From a bacterium (GTDB lineage: Bacteria; SZUA-79; Acidulodesulfobacterales; Acidulodesulfobacteraceae): a stretch of 64,000 nt of DNA. Shown piece after piece: positions 50,360-59,154 of this stretch. A model generated the notes under the pieces. That model ran no database searches. It had not been told where the DNA came from and saw nothing but the letters and a program-made list of their open reading frames with translations. Position 1 is the first letter of the stretch. Every line of letters starts with the position of its first letter. The stretch spans positions 62,001 through 126,000 of the forward strand of contig JAJYPL010000001.1 of NCBI GenBank assembly GCA_021795355.1, in the 5' to 3' direction. The position numbers and the translations under genes are program-made.

Positions 50360-52939
50360 TCAATTTATCCCGTAAGGTCCGTTAGGATATCTTTCCGCAA
50401 GTATATAAAGTCTTTCTTTTAAAGTCTTATCCGGATACAGACCCTCTATCAGCCTTTCTATCTCTTCGTCTTCCGACGACTTACAGCAAAGCCAATATTC
50501 AAAAGGGCCGGGTGAATTTCTTATAACCGACGAGTCTTTTCCGAATTTTAAAAGATATTCGGAATAATGCCCTTTGACTACTTTAAGATTTTTTACGACA
50601 TTTATCTCTTTTTCGTTTAGTCCGCACGTTTTTAGGTCGTTTTCCGAAACCCCTCCGTCAAGCTGGCAGAATATTTTTACCGACGAATTTTCGATTATGC
50701 TTTTACCTACGGCGCCGGCTTTTAAAAGATCGCCCGGCTCCTGAGTAATGCTCCATACCATAGAACCCCATTTTGCCGACGTTTTATACAGGTGCATTAT
50801 GAGTTCGGCAAGTTTCGGGTCGTTCATAAATTCCCAGCATTCGTCGTAAAAGAAAAAAACTTTTGCAGATTTATCGTACATTTTCTTAAAAGATATATTT
50901 TTAATAATTGCGAACACGACCTTTTGCAAATCTTCATGCCCTTTTAGTTTCTGCAGGTCGAATATAACTATTTTATTATCTATGTTTATCCCGTTTTTTC
51001 TGTTTATAAGCATTCCGTAAGGCGAAGAAATATCCGTCCACTGAAACAGATTTTTACCCATTTCCATAGCTCTTTGTTTATCTAAAATATCTCTTGCTTC
51101 GCCGTAATCGAATAAAATGTTGTTTATATCGGATATTATGGGCATATCTTCATAGTCCTCGATAGCGTCGTAAGCCGCCTGTACCGCCCTCGCTATTATG
51201 GTTCTGTCGTTTGGAGATAATTTTTTTTCCGGTTCGGCCATTAAACCTATTATGCCGGTCAAAAAAACCATAATATCAGGATCGAAAGCCTCTTCCCCGT
51301 TTATTTCTCTGACGAAATATTTTTTGGGCGGGAATGGATTTATGCAGTATGAACCGTCGAGATCTATTTCGATATAATCGCCGTTAAATATTTTGCAGAA
51401 TTTTTTGTAAGTCCCTCCTATGTCCACCCCTACTATATGGTAATCGTTTCCCGATATATAAAAATTGCTTAAAAATCCGTTCAGCATAAACCCTTTTCCG
51501 CTCCTGGTCTTGCCGAAAACTATTCCGTGTTTCGACGGCAGACGGTTTTCGTAAAGGTCGAGTCTTACCGCCTCCCCTCTGTCGTTTATTAAAGGAACAG
51601 CACACTTTTCGGTCCCCCTAAACCCTTCGTTAAGGGGTATGAAAGGTGCCGCCGCAGTCGAGATAGACGTTTTAAATCTCCTGTTAAAACGGGATTGTCC
51701 CGGTAAAAAAGAAAGATAAAGATTATGATGCTCCATATCGTCTATTATGCCTTCCATTCCGTTAAAATTTTTAAACGATTCAAGCAGTTTTACCGCCCTT
51801 ATATTAAGGTCTTCCAAGTTTCTTGACTTTATCCGCGCGCATAAAGAAAACTCTACTACTTTCTTTTGAAGTTTTGAGACCGATTCTAAAAATTCATCCA
51901 GCTGCTCCGTAATATTAACCCCTTTATAATCGGTATATCCGCCGTTTACGGCTTCCGTCAGGCTTGCTTTTATATTTCTGTCTGTCTGTATTTTTTCCAT
52001 AGTTTTTTCCTGTTCCGGAATGTTAAAAGCTACGGATATATCGTAAGGAAAAAGTTCGTCTATTCCGGAAGAACCGCTTGTTATGTTCAATAAGGGAGTT
52101 ATACCGAAAGAATCTATCCGCGGCGGCAGCCTGTGCATATTTATAAATTTGTAATAATATCCGTCTATATAAAAAAAATCTTTTTTTATTTCCGCATACG
52201 AATATATAAGCTGACTCCTGAACGTAGAGCCGTCCAGCATATCTTCCCAGTTCGGCGCTTCGATTCCCGAGGCAAATCTTAAAGGGTTTAATTCTTCGTA
52301 AAAATAGTCCGTAAGTTCCTGGTTATTCATTCTTTTTAAATTTAAATCGAGTTTTGAAGATATAAAACATAGATTATTCTCGACGTTTTTTAACTTTCTT
52401 TCTATTATTTTTTTATCGCAGACTGCGTTTAGTTTTGCAATAGAGTTAACGGAAGTCTTTAAATCTATTTTAATAAGCCCGCCCGCAAAATCGGCAAGTC
52501 TGGAAATTAAACCCGTTCCGCCGTTCTTTGAACGAAGATTTAAAGCGTTAATAGTGCAAAAAAGATATATATTAACGTTTTTAATATTTTTAGATTCCAG
52601 ATACTTTATTTTATTCTCTTTAATATATTTAAAATTGTCGGGCGGCACCGAAGATTTTTCGTAATCATAAATAAATTTTTTATTTTTGTCGTCTATTTTA
52701 TAAATCCATTGCAGTCCGATGTTTTCATCCATAAGATTAAGCAGGAGGTCGTTTACGTAAGCAGTTTCGTTGGCTATTTTATTTTCAGCAAGATAGAAAT
52801 CGAAACCTTTTACGGAAAAGCCTATAGTGAAAGACCCGTCGGCCCCTATGGCGATACCGTCGTTTACGGACAAAAGGTTAATGTAATTATTTAATGAATC
52901 CGACGGTTCTATTTTTTTTAAAACGGCATTTAGCAGCAT
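50360..52939 (-). CDS. VirB4/TraC-type T4SS ATPase
   Basis: 859 residues, energising assembly and transfer at the inner membrane. The N-terminal half binds the channel. The ATPase half shows Walker A GIVFGKTRSGKGFMLN (about 475), IVGVDIGGTYKKFCKIFNGDYIEIDLDGSYCINPF, Walker B VFFFYDECWEFM (about 690) and SMVWSITQEPGDLL. Length and motif spacing fit VirB4/TraC. It is 10 nt from the small virB3-like gene upstream. Confidence 0.92.
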   Translation of the reverse strand: MLLNAVLKKIEPSDSLNNYINLLSVNDGIAIGADGSFTIGFSVKGFDFYLAENKIANETAYVNDLLLNLMDENIGLQWIYKIDDKNKKFIYDYEKSSVPPDNFKYIKENKIKYLESKNIKNVNIYLFCTINALNLRSKNGGTGLISRLADFAGGLIKIDLKTSVNSIAKLNAVCDKKIIERKLKNVENNLCFISSKLDLNLKRMNNQELTDYFYEELNPLRFASGIEAPNWEDMLDGSTFRSQLIYSYAEIKKDFFYIDGYYYKFINMHRLPPRIDSFGITPLLNITSGSSGIDELFPYDISVAFNIPEQEKTMEKIQTDRNIKASLTEAVNGGYTDYKGVNITEQLDEFLESVSKLQKKVVEFSLCARIKSRNLEDLNIRAVKLLESFKNFNGMEGIIDDMEHHNLYLSFLPGQSRFNRRFKTSISTAAAPFIPLNEGFRGTEKCAVPLINDRGEAVRLDLYENRLPSKHGIVFGKTRSGKGFMLNGFLSNFYISGNDYHIVGVDIGGTYKKFCKIFNGDYIEIDLDGSYCINPFPPKKYFVREINGEEAFDPDIMVFLTGIIGLMAEPEKKLSPNDRTIIARAVQAAYDAIEDYEDMPIISDINNILFDYGEARDILDKQRAMEMGKNLFQWTDISSPYGMLINRKNGINIDNKIVIFDLQKLKGHEDLQKVVFAIIKNISFKKMYDKSAKVFFFYDECWEFMNDPKLAELIMHLYKTSAKWGSMVWSITQEPGDLLKAGAVGKSIIENSSVKIFCQLDGGVSENDLKTCGLNEKEINVVKNLKVVKGHYSEYLLKFGKDSSVIRNSPGPFEYWLCCKSSEDEEIERLIEGLYPDKTLKERLYILAERYPNGPYGIN

Positions 52940-52949
52940 ATTTTTATTT

Positions 52950-53258
52950 TTATTTTTCGGAGTCTAAAACGTAAAGTTCTTTTTTTGCGAATATAAAAGA
53001 CAAAAGCGAACTTGTATAAAAATCGGGTTTATTTTTCTTATATTTTTTTAAAAATATTAATACCGCGGTATCTGTCAATATTGCTATAATAATTGTTTTT
53101 TTAAGTATCAGTATAGATGCCGCAGTTAAAAAAATAAAAAATGCCCAGTCGTAAATTTCAAGTCCGAATCTCGTTATTTTTCCGTGTATTTCGCTGTATA
53201 TTTTAAATTCGGTATATCCTTCCGTATTTATTGTTTTATTTTGCTTTTTTTGAGCCAT
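52950..53258 (-). CDS. VirB3/TraL-like small membrane protein
   Basis: 102 residues with a basic N-terminus and a TM pair (about 38-55 and 57-72), then a soluble tail (KPDFYTSSLLSFIFAKKELYVL). Size, topology and location directly before the VirB4-type ATPase fit VirB3/TraL, which cooperates with VirB4. Sequence signatures in this family are weak. Confidence 0.68.
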   Translation of the reverse strand: MAQKKQNKTINTEGYTEFKIYSEIHGKITRFGLEIYDWAFFIFLTAASILILKKTIIIAILTDTAVLIFLKKYKKNKPDFYTSSLLSFIFAKKELYVLDSEK

Positions 53259-53289
53259 TTTTTATTTTAACCATATCAAAATTGCTGAC

Positions 53290-53378
53290 GGAAAAGGTGT
53301 CAGATTTTATTTTCGGCATATGGAGCAGTCAATTAACATATAAAATTGATTGCGGAAAATTAATCTGACACCTTTTCC
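53290..53378. repeat. 89-bp GGAAAAGGTGTC inverted-repeat element (best copy)
   Basis: Starts GGAAAAGGTGTCAGATTTTA and ends TTAATCTGACACCTTTTCC: 16-bp terminal arms pair almost perfectly, and inner parts (ATTTTCGGC/GCGGAAAAT) extend the stem. The centre GTCAATTAACATATAAAATT matches the copies at 33759 and 48951. It sits between pilin and virB3-like genes, so the T4SS transcript would carry the hairpin. Confidence 0.8.
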
Positions 53379-53391
53379 TAATCAATTTAAA

Positions 53392-53907
53392 TTAAGGCTG
53401 TCCTATAGTCGTTGCGCCGTTGCCGGTCCCGATGTTCATTCCGGCTGCAGCGCCTCCGGCATTTTGGACAATTCCGAGTATGGCTCCGGTTATAGTCGGC
53501 GCAAGCATAACTCCTGTTCCTGCAGCCGCAGTTATAAACGCTTTTCTTGCGGCATCGGGTTTGTGCTGTTTTATATCGTAAAATCCTTTAACGAGTCCTA
53601 TAGTAAGCGTAGCGGGAGCAAGCCTGTAGCATATCCAAGTGGTTGCTTCGTTTAAAATACCGGAAGCGCCAATGCCGAGCGAACCCTGGTTTAAATTTAT
53701 CATCGCGGAAGCGTTTGAAGCGGCCGAAATAATACTGCCGAAAATAAAGACGGACATTAAAACCTTGCCGTAATACTTATTTGAAGTATTTCCTTTAATC
53801 TCGGAATGAATTTTTGCGGCTATCTTTATTGAAGAGTTTAAATAAAAATTTTTAAATGTTTTAAACGGATTAAAATAAACGGCGTTTTTTAATTTTTTTG
53901 CGAACAT
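53392..53907 (-). CDS. VirB2/TrbC-like major pilin
   Basis: 171 residues: a long basic leader (about 1-50), hydrophobic signal with SNASA cleavage site (about 70), and a mature region of about 100 residues with two hydrophobic helices (ATTWICYRLAPATLTIGLVKGFY, FITAAAGTGVMLAPTITGAILGIV) separated by a short basic turn, the VirB2 pilin layout. AAGGAGGTG lies 8 nt before the ATG. First gene of the cluster, downstream of the 11-bp repeat operator. Confidence 0.75.
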   Translation of the reverse strand: MFAKKLKNAVYFNPFKTFKNFYLNSSIKIAAKIHSEIKGNTSNKYYGKVLMSVFIFGSIISAASNASAMINLNQGSLGIGASGILNEATTWICYRLAPATLTIGLVKGFYDIKQHKPDAARKAFITAAAGTGVMLAPTITGAILGIVQNAGGAAAGMNIGTGNGATTIGQP

Positions 53908-54002
53908 TGCTGCGCACCTCCTTAAACTTAAAGATTAAATTAATTTAATATCGATACCAAAATAACTGAGATAATATTATTTAATCATTTTAATGTTTCA
54001 GG

Positions 54003-54056
54003 ATTATGACGAAAATGTTAAAAATATGTTAATTTTTTGTTACATTTGCGTTACAA
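54003..54056 (-). promoter_or_regulatory. Four 11-bp-spaced direct repeats plus -10 box (PhoB/OmpR-type operator)
   Basis: On the plus strand GTTA starts at 54017, 54028, 54039 and 54050, exactly 11 bp apart. On the minus strand the units read TGTAAC, TGTAAC, TTAACA-like and TTAACA-like. CATAAT (54008-54003, minus) follows about one helical turn later, with no -35 box. Tandem 11-bp repeats in place of -35 are the mark of PhoB/PhoP-class activators. The T4SS pilin gene starts about 95 nt downstream. Confidence 0.65.
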
Positions 54057-54098
54057 AATCCTGCAAATGCAGAAGGAGACGGTTACAGCTGGAATTTA

Positions 54099-54605
54099 CT
54101 AATCGTATTTTTCGAAATCATTAATCGCTTTTCTTAGGTATTCCGGAATCCGTCTAGGTTTAAAATCTGCGTTGTCCACGCAGACAAGGACGGTATTGCC
54201 TGAGGCGATATCGGCATGGGTTATATCGGAGGTTTGTTTAATACGGGAAGATTTATCGTATTTGTCGTCTTGCGGCAAGTTCTTGGAGTTGTTATTTTCT
54301 CTTACTATTTTATAAATAAAGTTAAAGCTTGAATTTTTAATATATTCTATTTTTGTATATATTTTTAAATCGTCGTCGTATTTAGCGGGATTAAAATATT
54401 TGCAGTTGGATTCGGCTACGACGAAGTAAAAACCTTCTTTTTCTATGTCGGTATATTTGTAGCCTATGTTTTTAAGATATTCCGTTCTTGCAACTTCGAA
54501 AAATACAAAATATTTGCCGTAGTAAACGACGGACATTGCATCTGTTTCTTCGTATCTGACCTTTAGTTCGGTGTAAAATTTAAATCCGTCCGTTTTATCC
54601 TTCAA
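54099..54605 (-). CDS. Acyl-CoA thioesterase (4HBT hot-dog fold, YbgC-like)
   Basis: 168 residues. VRYEETDAMSVVYYGKYFVFFEVARTEYL carries the 4HBT catalytic Asp (Y-x-E-T-D-A-M) and the following helix. FKPRRIPEYLRKAI is the typical end. Compared with YbgC (about 135 residues) it has a roughly 30-residue insert (NNSKNLPQDDKYDKSSRIKQTSD). It starts 11 nt inside the end of the receiver gene. Confidence 0.85.
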   Translation of the reverse strand: MKDKTDGFKFYTELKVRYEETDAMSVVYYGKYFVFFEVARTEYLKNIGYKYTDIEKEGFYFVVAESNCKYFNPAKYDDDLKIYTKIEYIKNSSFNFIYKIVRENNNSKNLPQDDKYDKSSRIKQTSDITHADIASGNTVLVCVDNADFKPRRIPEYLRKAINDFEKYD

Positions 54606-54972
54606 TTTTTAAATATTCTCTTATTTTTTCGTAAAGTATATTTTTGTCTATCGGTTTTGCTATAAAATCGTTAAACCCCAGAGATATCAGATGTTCTTTA
54701 TTGCCCGACATGGCATGCGCCGTAACCGCAATGACGGGTATATCTTTGTATGATTCGATACATTTCAGTCTTTTAAAGACTTCTATTCCGTCTATTCCGG
54801 GAAGCCCTATATCGAGAAGTATTAAAGAAATATCGGGATTTTCGTCAGTTTTTTTAAGAGCCTCGTAACCGTCTTCGGCGGTGATTATCTCTAAGTCGAA
54901 GGGTTCAAGCATTGCCGTAATTAAATCAAGATTAATCGCATTATCTTCTACAATAAGAATTTTATGGCGCAT
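54595..54972 (-). CDS. Single-domain response regulator (CheY-like)
   Basis: 125 residues, one receiver domain: acidic pocket VEDNAINLD, phospho-acceptor Asp in LLDIGLPGIDG (about 53), Thr/Ser in VTAHAMSG and Lys in FIAKPIDK. No output domain. Forty-four nt downstream of the large hybrid kinase on the same strand, so it is the probable partner or terminal phosphate sink. Confidence 0.93.
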   Translation of the reverse strand: MRHKILIVEDNAINLDLITAMLEPFDLEIITAEDGYEALKKTDENPDISLILLDIGLPGIDGIEVFKRLKCIESYKDIPVIAVTAHAMSGNKEHLISLGFNDFIAKPIDKNILYEKIREYLKIEG

Positions 54973-55016
54973 ATTGATTAATTTAATTATTTTTTAATTT
55001 ATTTTTTTATTTTTAA

Positions 55017-57983
55017 TTACACGGTTACTTCAGCTACGGCATTTCCTCCCGAATTCTTAAGGCCGCACAGCCTGTTGTAAATTTTGGAAATCAGCTCTTC
55101 GGGAGTCTCTCCGTCCTTCGGAAACGAAGCGACTATAAAAGAAGCTGTTAATTTTTTCGATTTCAGTTCTTCTTCTTTGTAAAAAGGATAATCTCTGATG
55201 ACCGAACAGAACCTGTTTGCAACGAACGCCGCCGCATCTTTTAAAGTATTATTAAGTATAACGGCAAACTCGTCATAGCCGAATCTTACTATTACGTCTG
55301 AGCCTCTAAGCATCTTCTTCAACATTTCCGATATTTTTTTGAGCGCTATATCCGAATGAAAATTTCCGACTAAATCGCAGTATTCTTTGAAGTTGTCTAT
55401 ATCTAAAAATACGACGCTGAAAACTATGTTATATCTTTTAGCCCTGTTGATTTCCTGCGCCAATCTTATATTAAAATAATTATGGTCTAAAAGACCGGTA
55501 ATTTCGTCGAATAAACCGGCTTTCTGCGGATAAATAAGTTCCAATTCCCTTATAGAACGGCTCAATTCTTCGGCGGAAAAAGATTTTTTACCTATTATTC
55601 TTTCTATATTGCCGGAAAGTTTAAGCCTTTCTTCTACCGTCAAATCCTTGGACGTTATAATGAATATCGGTATTTGAGCGGATATAGGATGTTTTTTTAT
55701 GTTTTCGGCTACTTCGAATCCGTCTATATCGGGCATTATCAAATCAAGGAGTATCAAATCGGGCTTAAGTTCTATAGCCATTTTTAGCCCTTCTTCGCCG
55801 TTATATGCATGAACGAGATTAAAACCTTCATCCGTCAAAATTTTTTCTATCATTTTATGAACTATAGGGTCGTCGTCGATAAGAAGAATATTAACCTGCC
55901 TCTTTTTTCTTTTAGAAGTAAGGGTAAACTGGGAAAGAGTATGAATAAGCGATTCTTTTTCTATAGGTTTTATAAGATAATCCGTAGCGCCGAGAGCAAA
56001 TCCCAAATCTTTATTATCTATTATGCTGGTTATAATTACGGGTATGTTTTTAGTGTCTTTATCGGTTTTTAATTCGTTTAAAACATCCCATCCGTCCTTT
56101 TTAGGCAGCATAATGTCTAAAAGAATCGCAAAAGGTTTTAAACTTTTCGCCTTTTCTACGGCTTCAATTCCGTCGTATGCATGGGCAACGGAATATCCCG
56201 AATTTACCAAGTTTATAGTTAAAATTTCAGAGGTTGGGCGGTCGTCTTCCGCAACCAGCACTAAAGGTTTATTTCTTTTAGCGTTATTGTCTCTGAAAAA
56301 AGTTTTGGCATCTACCGTTATTAAAGTTTTTTCGGTTTCTTCGACGCTCATTGCGGATGCTTTTTCGGCTTCAAGAGGGTTAGGCAGGACAAAAGTGAAA
56401 TCCGTTAAGTCGTTTTTAGCGGATTCAAAACTTATATGTCCACCGTGCAGCTCTATAATTTTTTTCGTCAAAGCAAGTCCGAGACCGGTTCCTTCATACT
56501 GCCTGGAGTAATTGTTGTCCGCCTGAGTAAATTCATCGAATATTTTATTTTTAAAATTATCGTCTATGCCTATTCCGCTGTTTATAACGTCTATCTGTAT
56601 GTATTCAAATAATTTTTCGTGCGGGGCTTCGTATTTTTTTGCGTTAAAATTAGATGCCTGTTTAATATTTAAAGCAGGAGAAACATTTTTGCAAACGACT
56701 TTAATTTCGGAATTTTCAAAAGAAAATTTTATGGCGTTGCTTAAAAGATTATATATTACCTGTTTAAATTTAATTCTGTCGGAATACAGCTTATAATCTT
56801 CGGAACATTCATAATCGACGGTTATCGCAAGGTTCTTTTTTCCGGCAAGCGATTTTAAAACGACCGCAGCCTCGTCTATAGCTTCCTTAATAGAGAAAAC
56901 GGAGTATTCAAGAGTAAACATGCCGGCTTCTATTTTAGATATGTCAAGAATATTGTTTATAAGCTGAAGCAGATGTTTTCCCGAAACTAATATATTATTG
57001 GTATATTTTTTATGTTTTTCGCTCAGGTCGGAAGAATCTTTCAGCAGGTCTGAATAGCCTATAATAGCGTTAAGCGGTGTCCTGAGTTCATGGGACATAT
57101 TTGCGATAAATTTAGATTTTAATTCGTTTGCCCTTCTGAGTTCCTTATTGCTTTCTTCCAGCTGTTTCGTTCTTTCGATAACCTTATTTTCAAGATTTTC
57201 GTTAAGCTCTTTCAGCCTTTTTTCCTGCAATTTTATGTCCGTAATATCTTTAGAAATGCCGATAGTTCCGATTATATCGCCCTTCTTGTCCATAATGCGG
57301 GATATCGTGAGTGATATATCAACCGTACTTCCGTCCTTTTTTCTAAGCCGCGTTTCGTAATTTGCTACGAATTTATCTTTTTTAAGCTTTTCTAAAATAT
57401 CGTCCCTTTCTTCGGGATTTATATAAAATTCGGATGCCCGCTTTCCTATGACTTCTTTCTGCGGATAGCCGAGCATATTTTCGCCGCCTTTATTAAATTC
57501 GGTAATTATGCCGCGGCGGTCGGTAACCATAATCATATCGAAAGAATCGTCTAATATATTTTGAAAATAAGCCTTCTGCTCCCTTAACTGTTTAATAATG
57601 CTTTCTTTATCGATATGATTTTTGTGTCTGTCGTAAAGCAGGTCGTAAATAAACTTGGAGCTGACGGAATTAATAATCTCTGTTCCATGGTCGTGAAGCA
57701 CGGCGAGTTCGGCAAGTTCTAATTCCGGTTCTCCGGTCAGATTAAATATTATATTAAAATTTATATTAGCGTTGTTAACTTCTTTAATCGTTTTAAAGCA
57801 TTTTATTCCGGATTCTTTTGCGTAAACGGCGCCTTCCTTGTCTAAATTTCTGGCAGTTAATGCGGCTATCTCGACGTTTTTATCGTCTCGAAGCATTTCA
57901 ATCATAGTTTTAGCGGCATTTCCGCCGCCGTATATCAGAATTTTTGCCATGACACCGTTCATAAAATTATTCAGTTTCTTCAA
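55017..57983 (-). CDS. Hybrid kinase: Rossmann-like domain, PAS, HisKA/HATPase, two receivers, GGDEF-like
   Basis: 988 residues, soluble. The N-terminal AKILIYGGGNAAKTMIEML (about 13-110) looks like a nucleotide-binding Rossmann fold. PAS (about 140-255), a coiled linker, H-box SHELRTPLNAIIGY, N-box NLLSNAIKF and G-box GTGLGLALTKK follow. Receiver 1 has LLDIMLPKKDG, receiver 2 LLDLIMPDIDG, both with acidic pocket and Lys. The final GGDEF domain has GYDEF, probably inactive. The start is TTG 57983 (AAGGAG 13 nt upstream); ATGs at 57962 and 57950 are alternatives that still include the Rossmann domain. Confidence 0.88.
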   Translation of the reverse strand: MKKLNNFMNGVMAKILIYGGGNAAKTMIEMLRDDKNVEIAALTARNLDKEGAVYAKESGIKCFKTIKEVNNANINFNIIFNLTGEPELELAELAVLHDHGTEIINSVSSKFIYDLLYDRHKNHIDKESIIKQLREQKAYFQNILDDSFDMIMVTDRRGIITEFNKGGENMLGYPQKEVIGKRASEFYINPEERDDILEKLKKDKFVANYETRLRKKDGSTVDISLTISRIMDKKGDIIGTIGISKDITDIKLQEKRLKELNENLENKVIERTKQLEESNKELRRANELKSKFIANMSHELRTPLNAIIGYSDLLKDSSDLSEKHKKYTNNILVSGKHLLQLINNILDISKIEAGMFTLEYSVFSIKEAIDEAAVVLKSLAGKKNLAITVDYECSEDYKLYSDRIKFKQVIYNLLSNAIKFSFENSEIKVVCKNVSPALNIKQASNFNAKKYEAPHEKLFEYIQIDVINSGIGIDDNFKNKIFDEFTQADNNYSRQYEGTGLGLALTKKIIELHGGHISFESAKNDLTDFTFVLPNPLEAEKASAMSVEETEKTLITVDAKTFFRDNNAKRNKPLVLVAEDDRPTSEILTINLVNSGYSVAHAYDGIEAVEKAKSLKPFAILLDIMLPKKDGWDVLNELKTDKDTKNIPVIITSIIDNKDLGFALGATDYLIKPIEKESLIHTLSQFTLTSKRKKRQVNILLIDDDPIVHKMIEKILTDEGFNLVHAYNGEEGLKMAIELKPDLILLDLIMPDIDGFEVAENIKKHPISAQIPIFIITSKDLTVEERLKLSGNIERIIGKKSFSAEELSRSIRELELIYPQKAGLFDEITGLLDHNYFNIRLAQEINRAKRYNIVFSVVFLDIDNFKEYCDLVGNFHSDIALKKISEMLKKMLRGSDVIVRFGYDEFAVILNNTLKDAAAFVANRFCSVIRDYPFYKEEELKSKKLTASFIVASFPKDGETPEELISKIYNRLCGLKNSGGNAVAEVTV

Positions 57984-58046
57984 GCTAAACTTATTTCTCC
58001 TTAACCGTTAAGTAATAAATATTTTATTTATATACAATTTAATAGA

Positions 58047-58080
58047 AAGCGGGATTGCTTCGCTTTGCTCGCAATGACGC
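58047..58080. repeat. ATTGCGAG-type repeat
   Basis: AAGCGGGATTGCTTCGCTTT then GCTCGCAATGACGC is the inverse orientation of the element at 33848. It lies between the two signalling genes. Confidence 0.65.
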
Positions 58081-58102
58081 ATTTATAACGGCAAATTAAA
58101 GA

Positions 58103-58507
58103 TTACAAAGAAGCGCCGTTAAGCAGATTGTTTATTTTATCTCTTAACAGTTCGTTTCTTATAGGTTTATCGACGTAATCGGTAGCTCCGTCTTCAAAAC
58201 TTTTTTTCACCGTTTCTTTGTCGTTCAGAGCGCTTATCATTAAAATAGGAACTTTGTCGTAAACTTTTCTGATGGTCCTGAGAACGTCGAGTCCGTTTAT
58301 CTTCGGAAGCATTATATCGATAATAATAAGGTCGAAAATGTTTCCTTCGGTAATTTTATCCAATGCGTCTCTTCCGTTTTCTACTATCGTTATATCGGCG
58401 TCAAAAGACGATTGTATAATAATTCTTACCAGTTCGGAATGCATCCTGTTGTCTTCTACCAAAAGAATTTTTTTTCTTGGAATAATTCTGCCCGCTAAAT
58501 TTATCAT
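58103..58507 (-). CDS. Single-domain response regulator
   Basis: 134 residues, one receiver domain: LLVEDNRMHSELV, phospho-acceptor Asp in LIIIDIMLPKINGLDVL (about 63), Ser in MISALND and Lys in YVDKPIRNE. No output domain. It lies 120 nt upstream of the hybrid kinase on the same strand, with a repeat between. Confidence 0.92.
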   Translation of the reverse strand: MINLAGRIIPRKKILLVEDNRMHSELVRIIIQSSFDADITIVENGRDALDKITEGNIFDLIIIDIMLPKINGLDVLRTIRKVYDKVPILMISALNDKETVKKSFEDGATDYVDKPIRNELLRDKINNLLNGASL

Positions 58508-58579
58508 GCATTATCCTCAATAAATAACAGCCGTTAGATTAATTTTTATATATTATACCATACCGTTATTTTAATATTA

Positions 58580-58942
58580 TTACTTATTCGTTCTTTTTTC
58601 AAGTTCTTCCTGTTTAGTTTTACAGGCGATGCATAAAGTAGCTTCCGGCCTGTATTCCAATCTTTTTTCGGAAATTTCTCCGCCGCATTCGTCGCATATG
58701 CCGTAAGTCCCGTTTTCTATTCTTAACAGCGCTTCCTGTATTTTGGGGATCAGTTTTCTTTCCCTGTCGCGTATCCTGAGTTCGAAATTTCTGTCGGATT
58801 CTAAAGTCGCTCTGTCGTTAGGGTCGGGAAAATTATCGTCTTCTTTCGTCATAGCGTCAACCGTTTTCATAGCATCGTCGAGCAGAGACTCTAATTTTTT
58901 ATTTAAAATATTTTTAAAATGTAAAAGCTTTTTTTCCGTCAC
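58580..58942 (-). CDS. DksA/TraR-family zinc-finger protein
   Basis: 120 residues: coiled-coil N-terminus (KKLLHFKNILNKKLESLLDDAMKTVDAM), conserved DPNDRATLESDRNFELRIRDRERKLI, and zinc site CDECGGEISEKRLEYRPEATLCIAC. DksA binds the RNA polymerase secondary channel and, with ppGpp, changes promoter choice. Length and motifs are close to short DksA-like proteins; the coiled-coil tip DPxDxA is present as DPNDRA. Confidence 0.88.
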   Translation of the reverse strand: MTEKKLLHFKNILNKKLESLLDDAMKTVDAMTKEDDNFPDPNDRATLESDRNFELRIRDRERKLIPKIQEALLRIENGTYGICDECGGEISEKRLEYRPEATLCIACKTKQEELEKRTNK

Positions 58943-59007
58943 GTAAATTATGTCCTCGCCTTTTTATAATTTGTCGTTTATTTATAAAAATTATAACATA
59001 ATTTTAA

Positions 59008-59097
59008 GGAAAAGGTGTCATATTAATTTTTCGCAATAAACTTAATATATTAATAAAACTTTGCTATATGCGAAAAATAAAATCTTACACCTTTTCC
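59008..59097. repeat. 90-bp GGAAAAGGTGTC inverted-repeat element
   Basis: Starts GGAAAAGGTGTCATATTAAT, ends AAAATCTTACACCTTTTCC, with inner TTTTTCGCA/TGCGAAAAA pairing. Between dksA-like and mqnC. Confidence 0.8.
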
Positions 59098-59118
59098 ATC
59101 GATAATTTCCGAGTTGTG

Positions 59119-59147
59119 ACGGGGACAGAATTGAATTCTGTCCCCGT
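59119..59147. repeat. GACAGAATT palindrome downstream of mqnC
   Basis: ACGGGGACAGAATT and its complement around one central base, 8 nt after the mqnC stop. A probable terminator as at 3554. Confidence 0.75.
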
Positions 59148-59154
59148 ATTTAAA

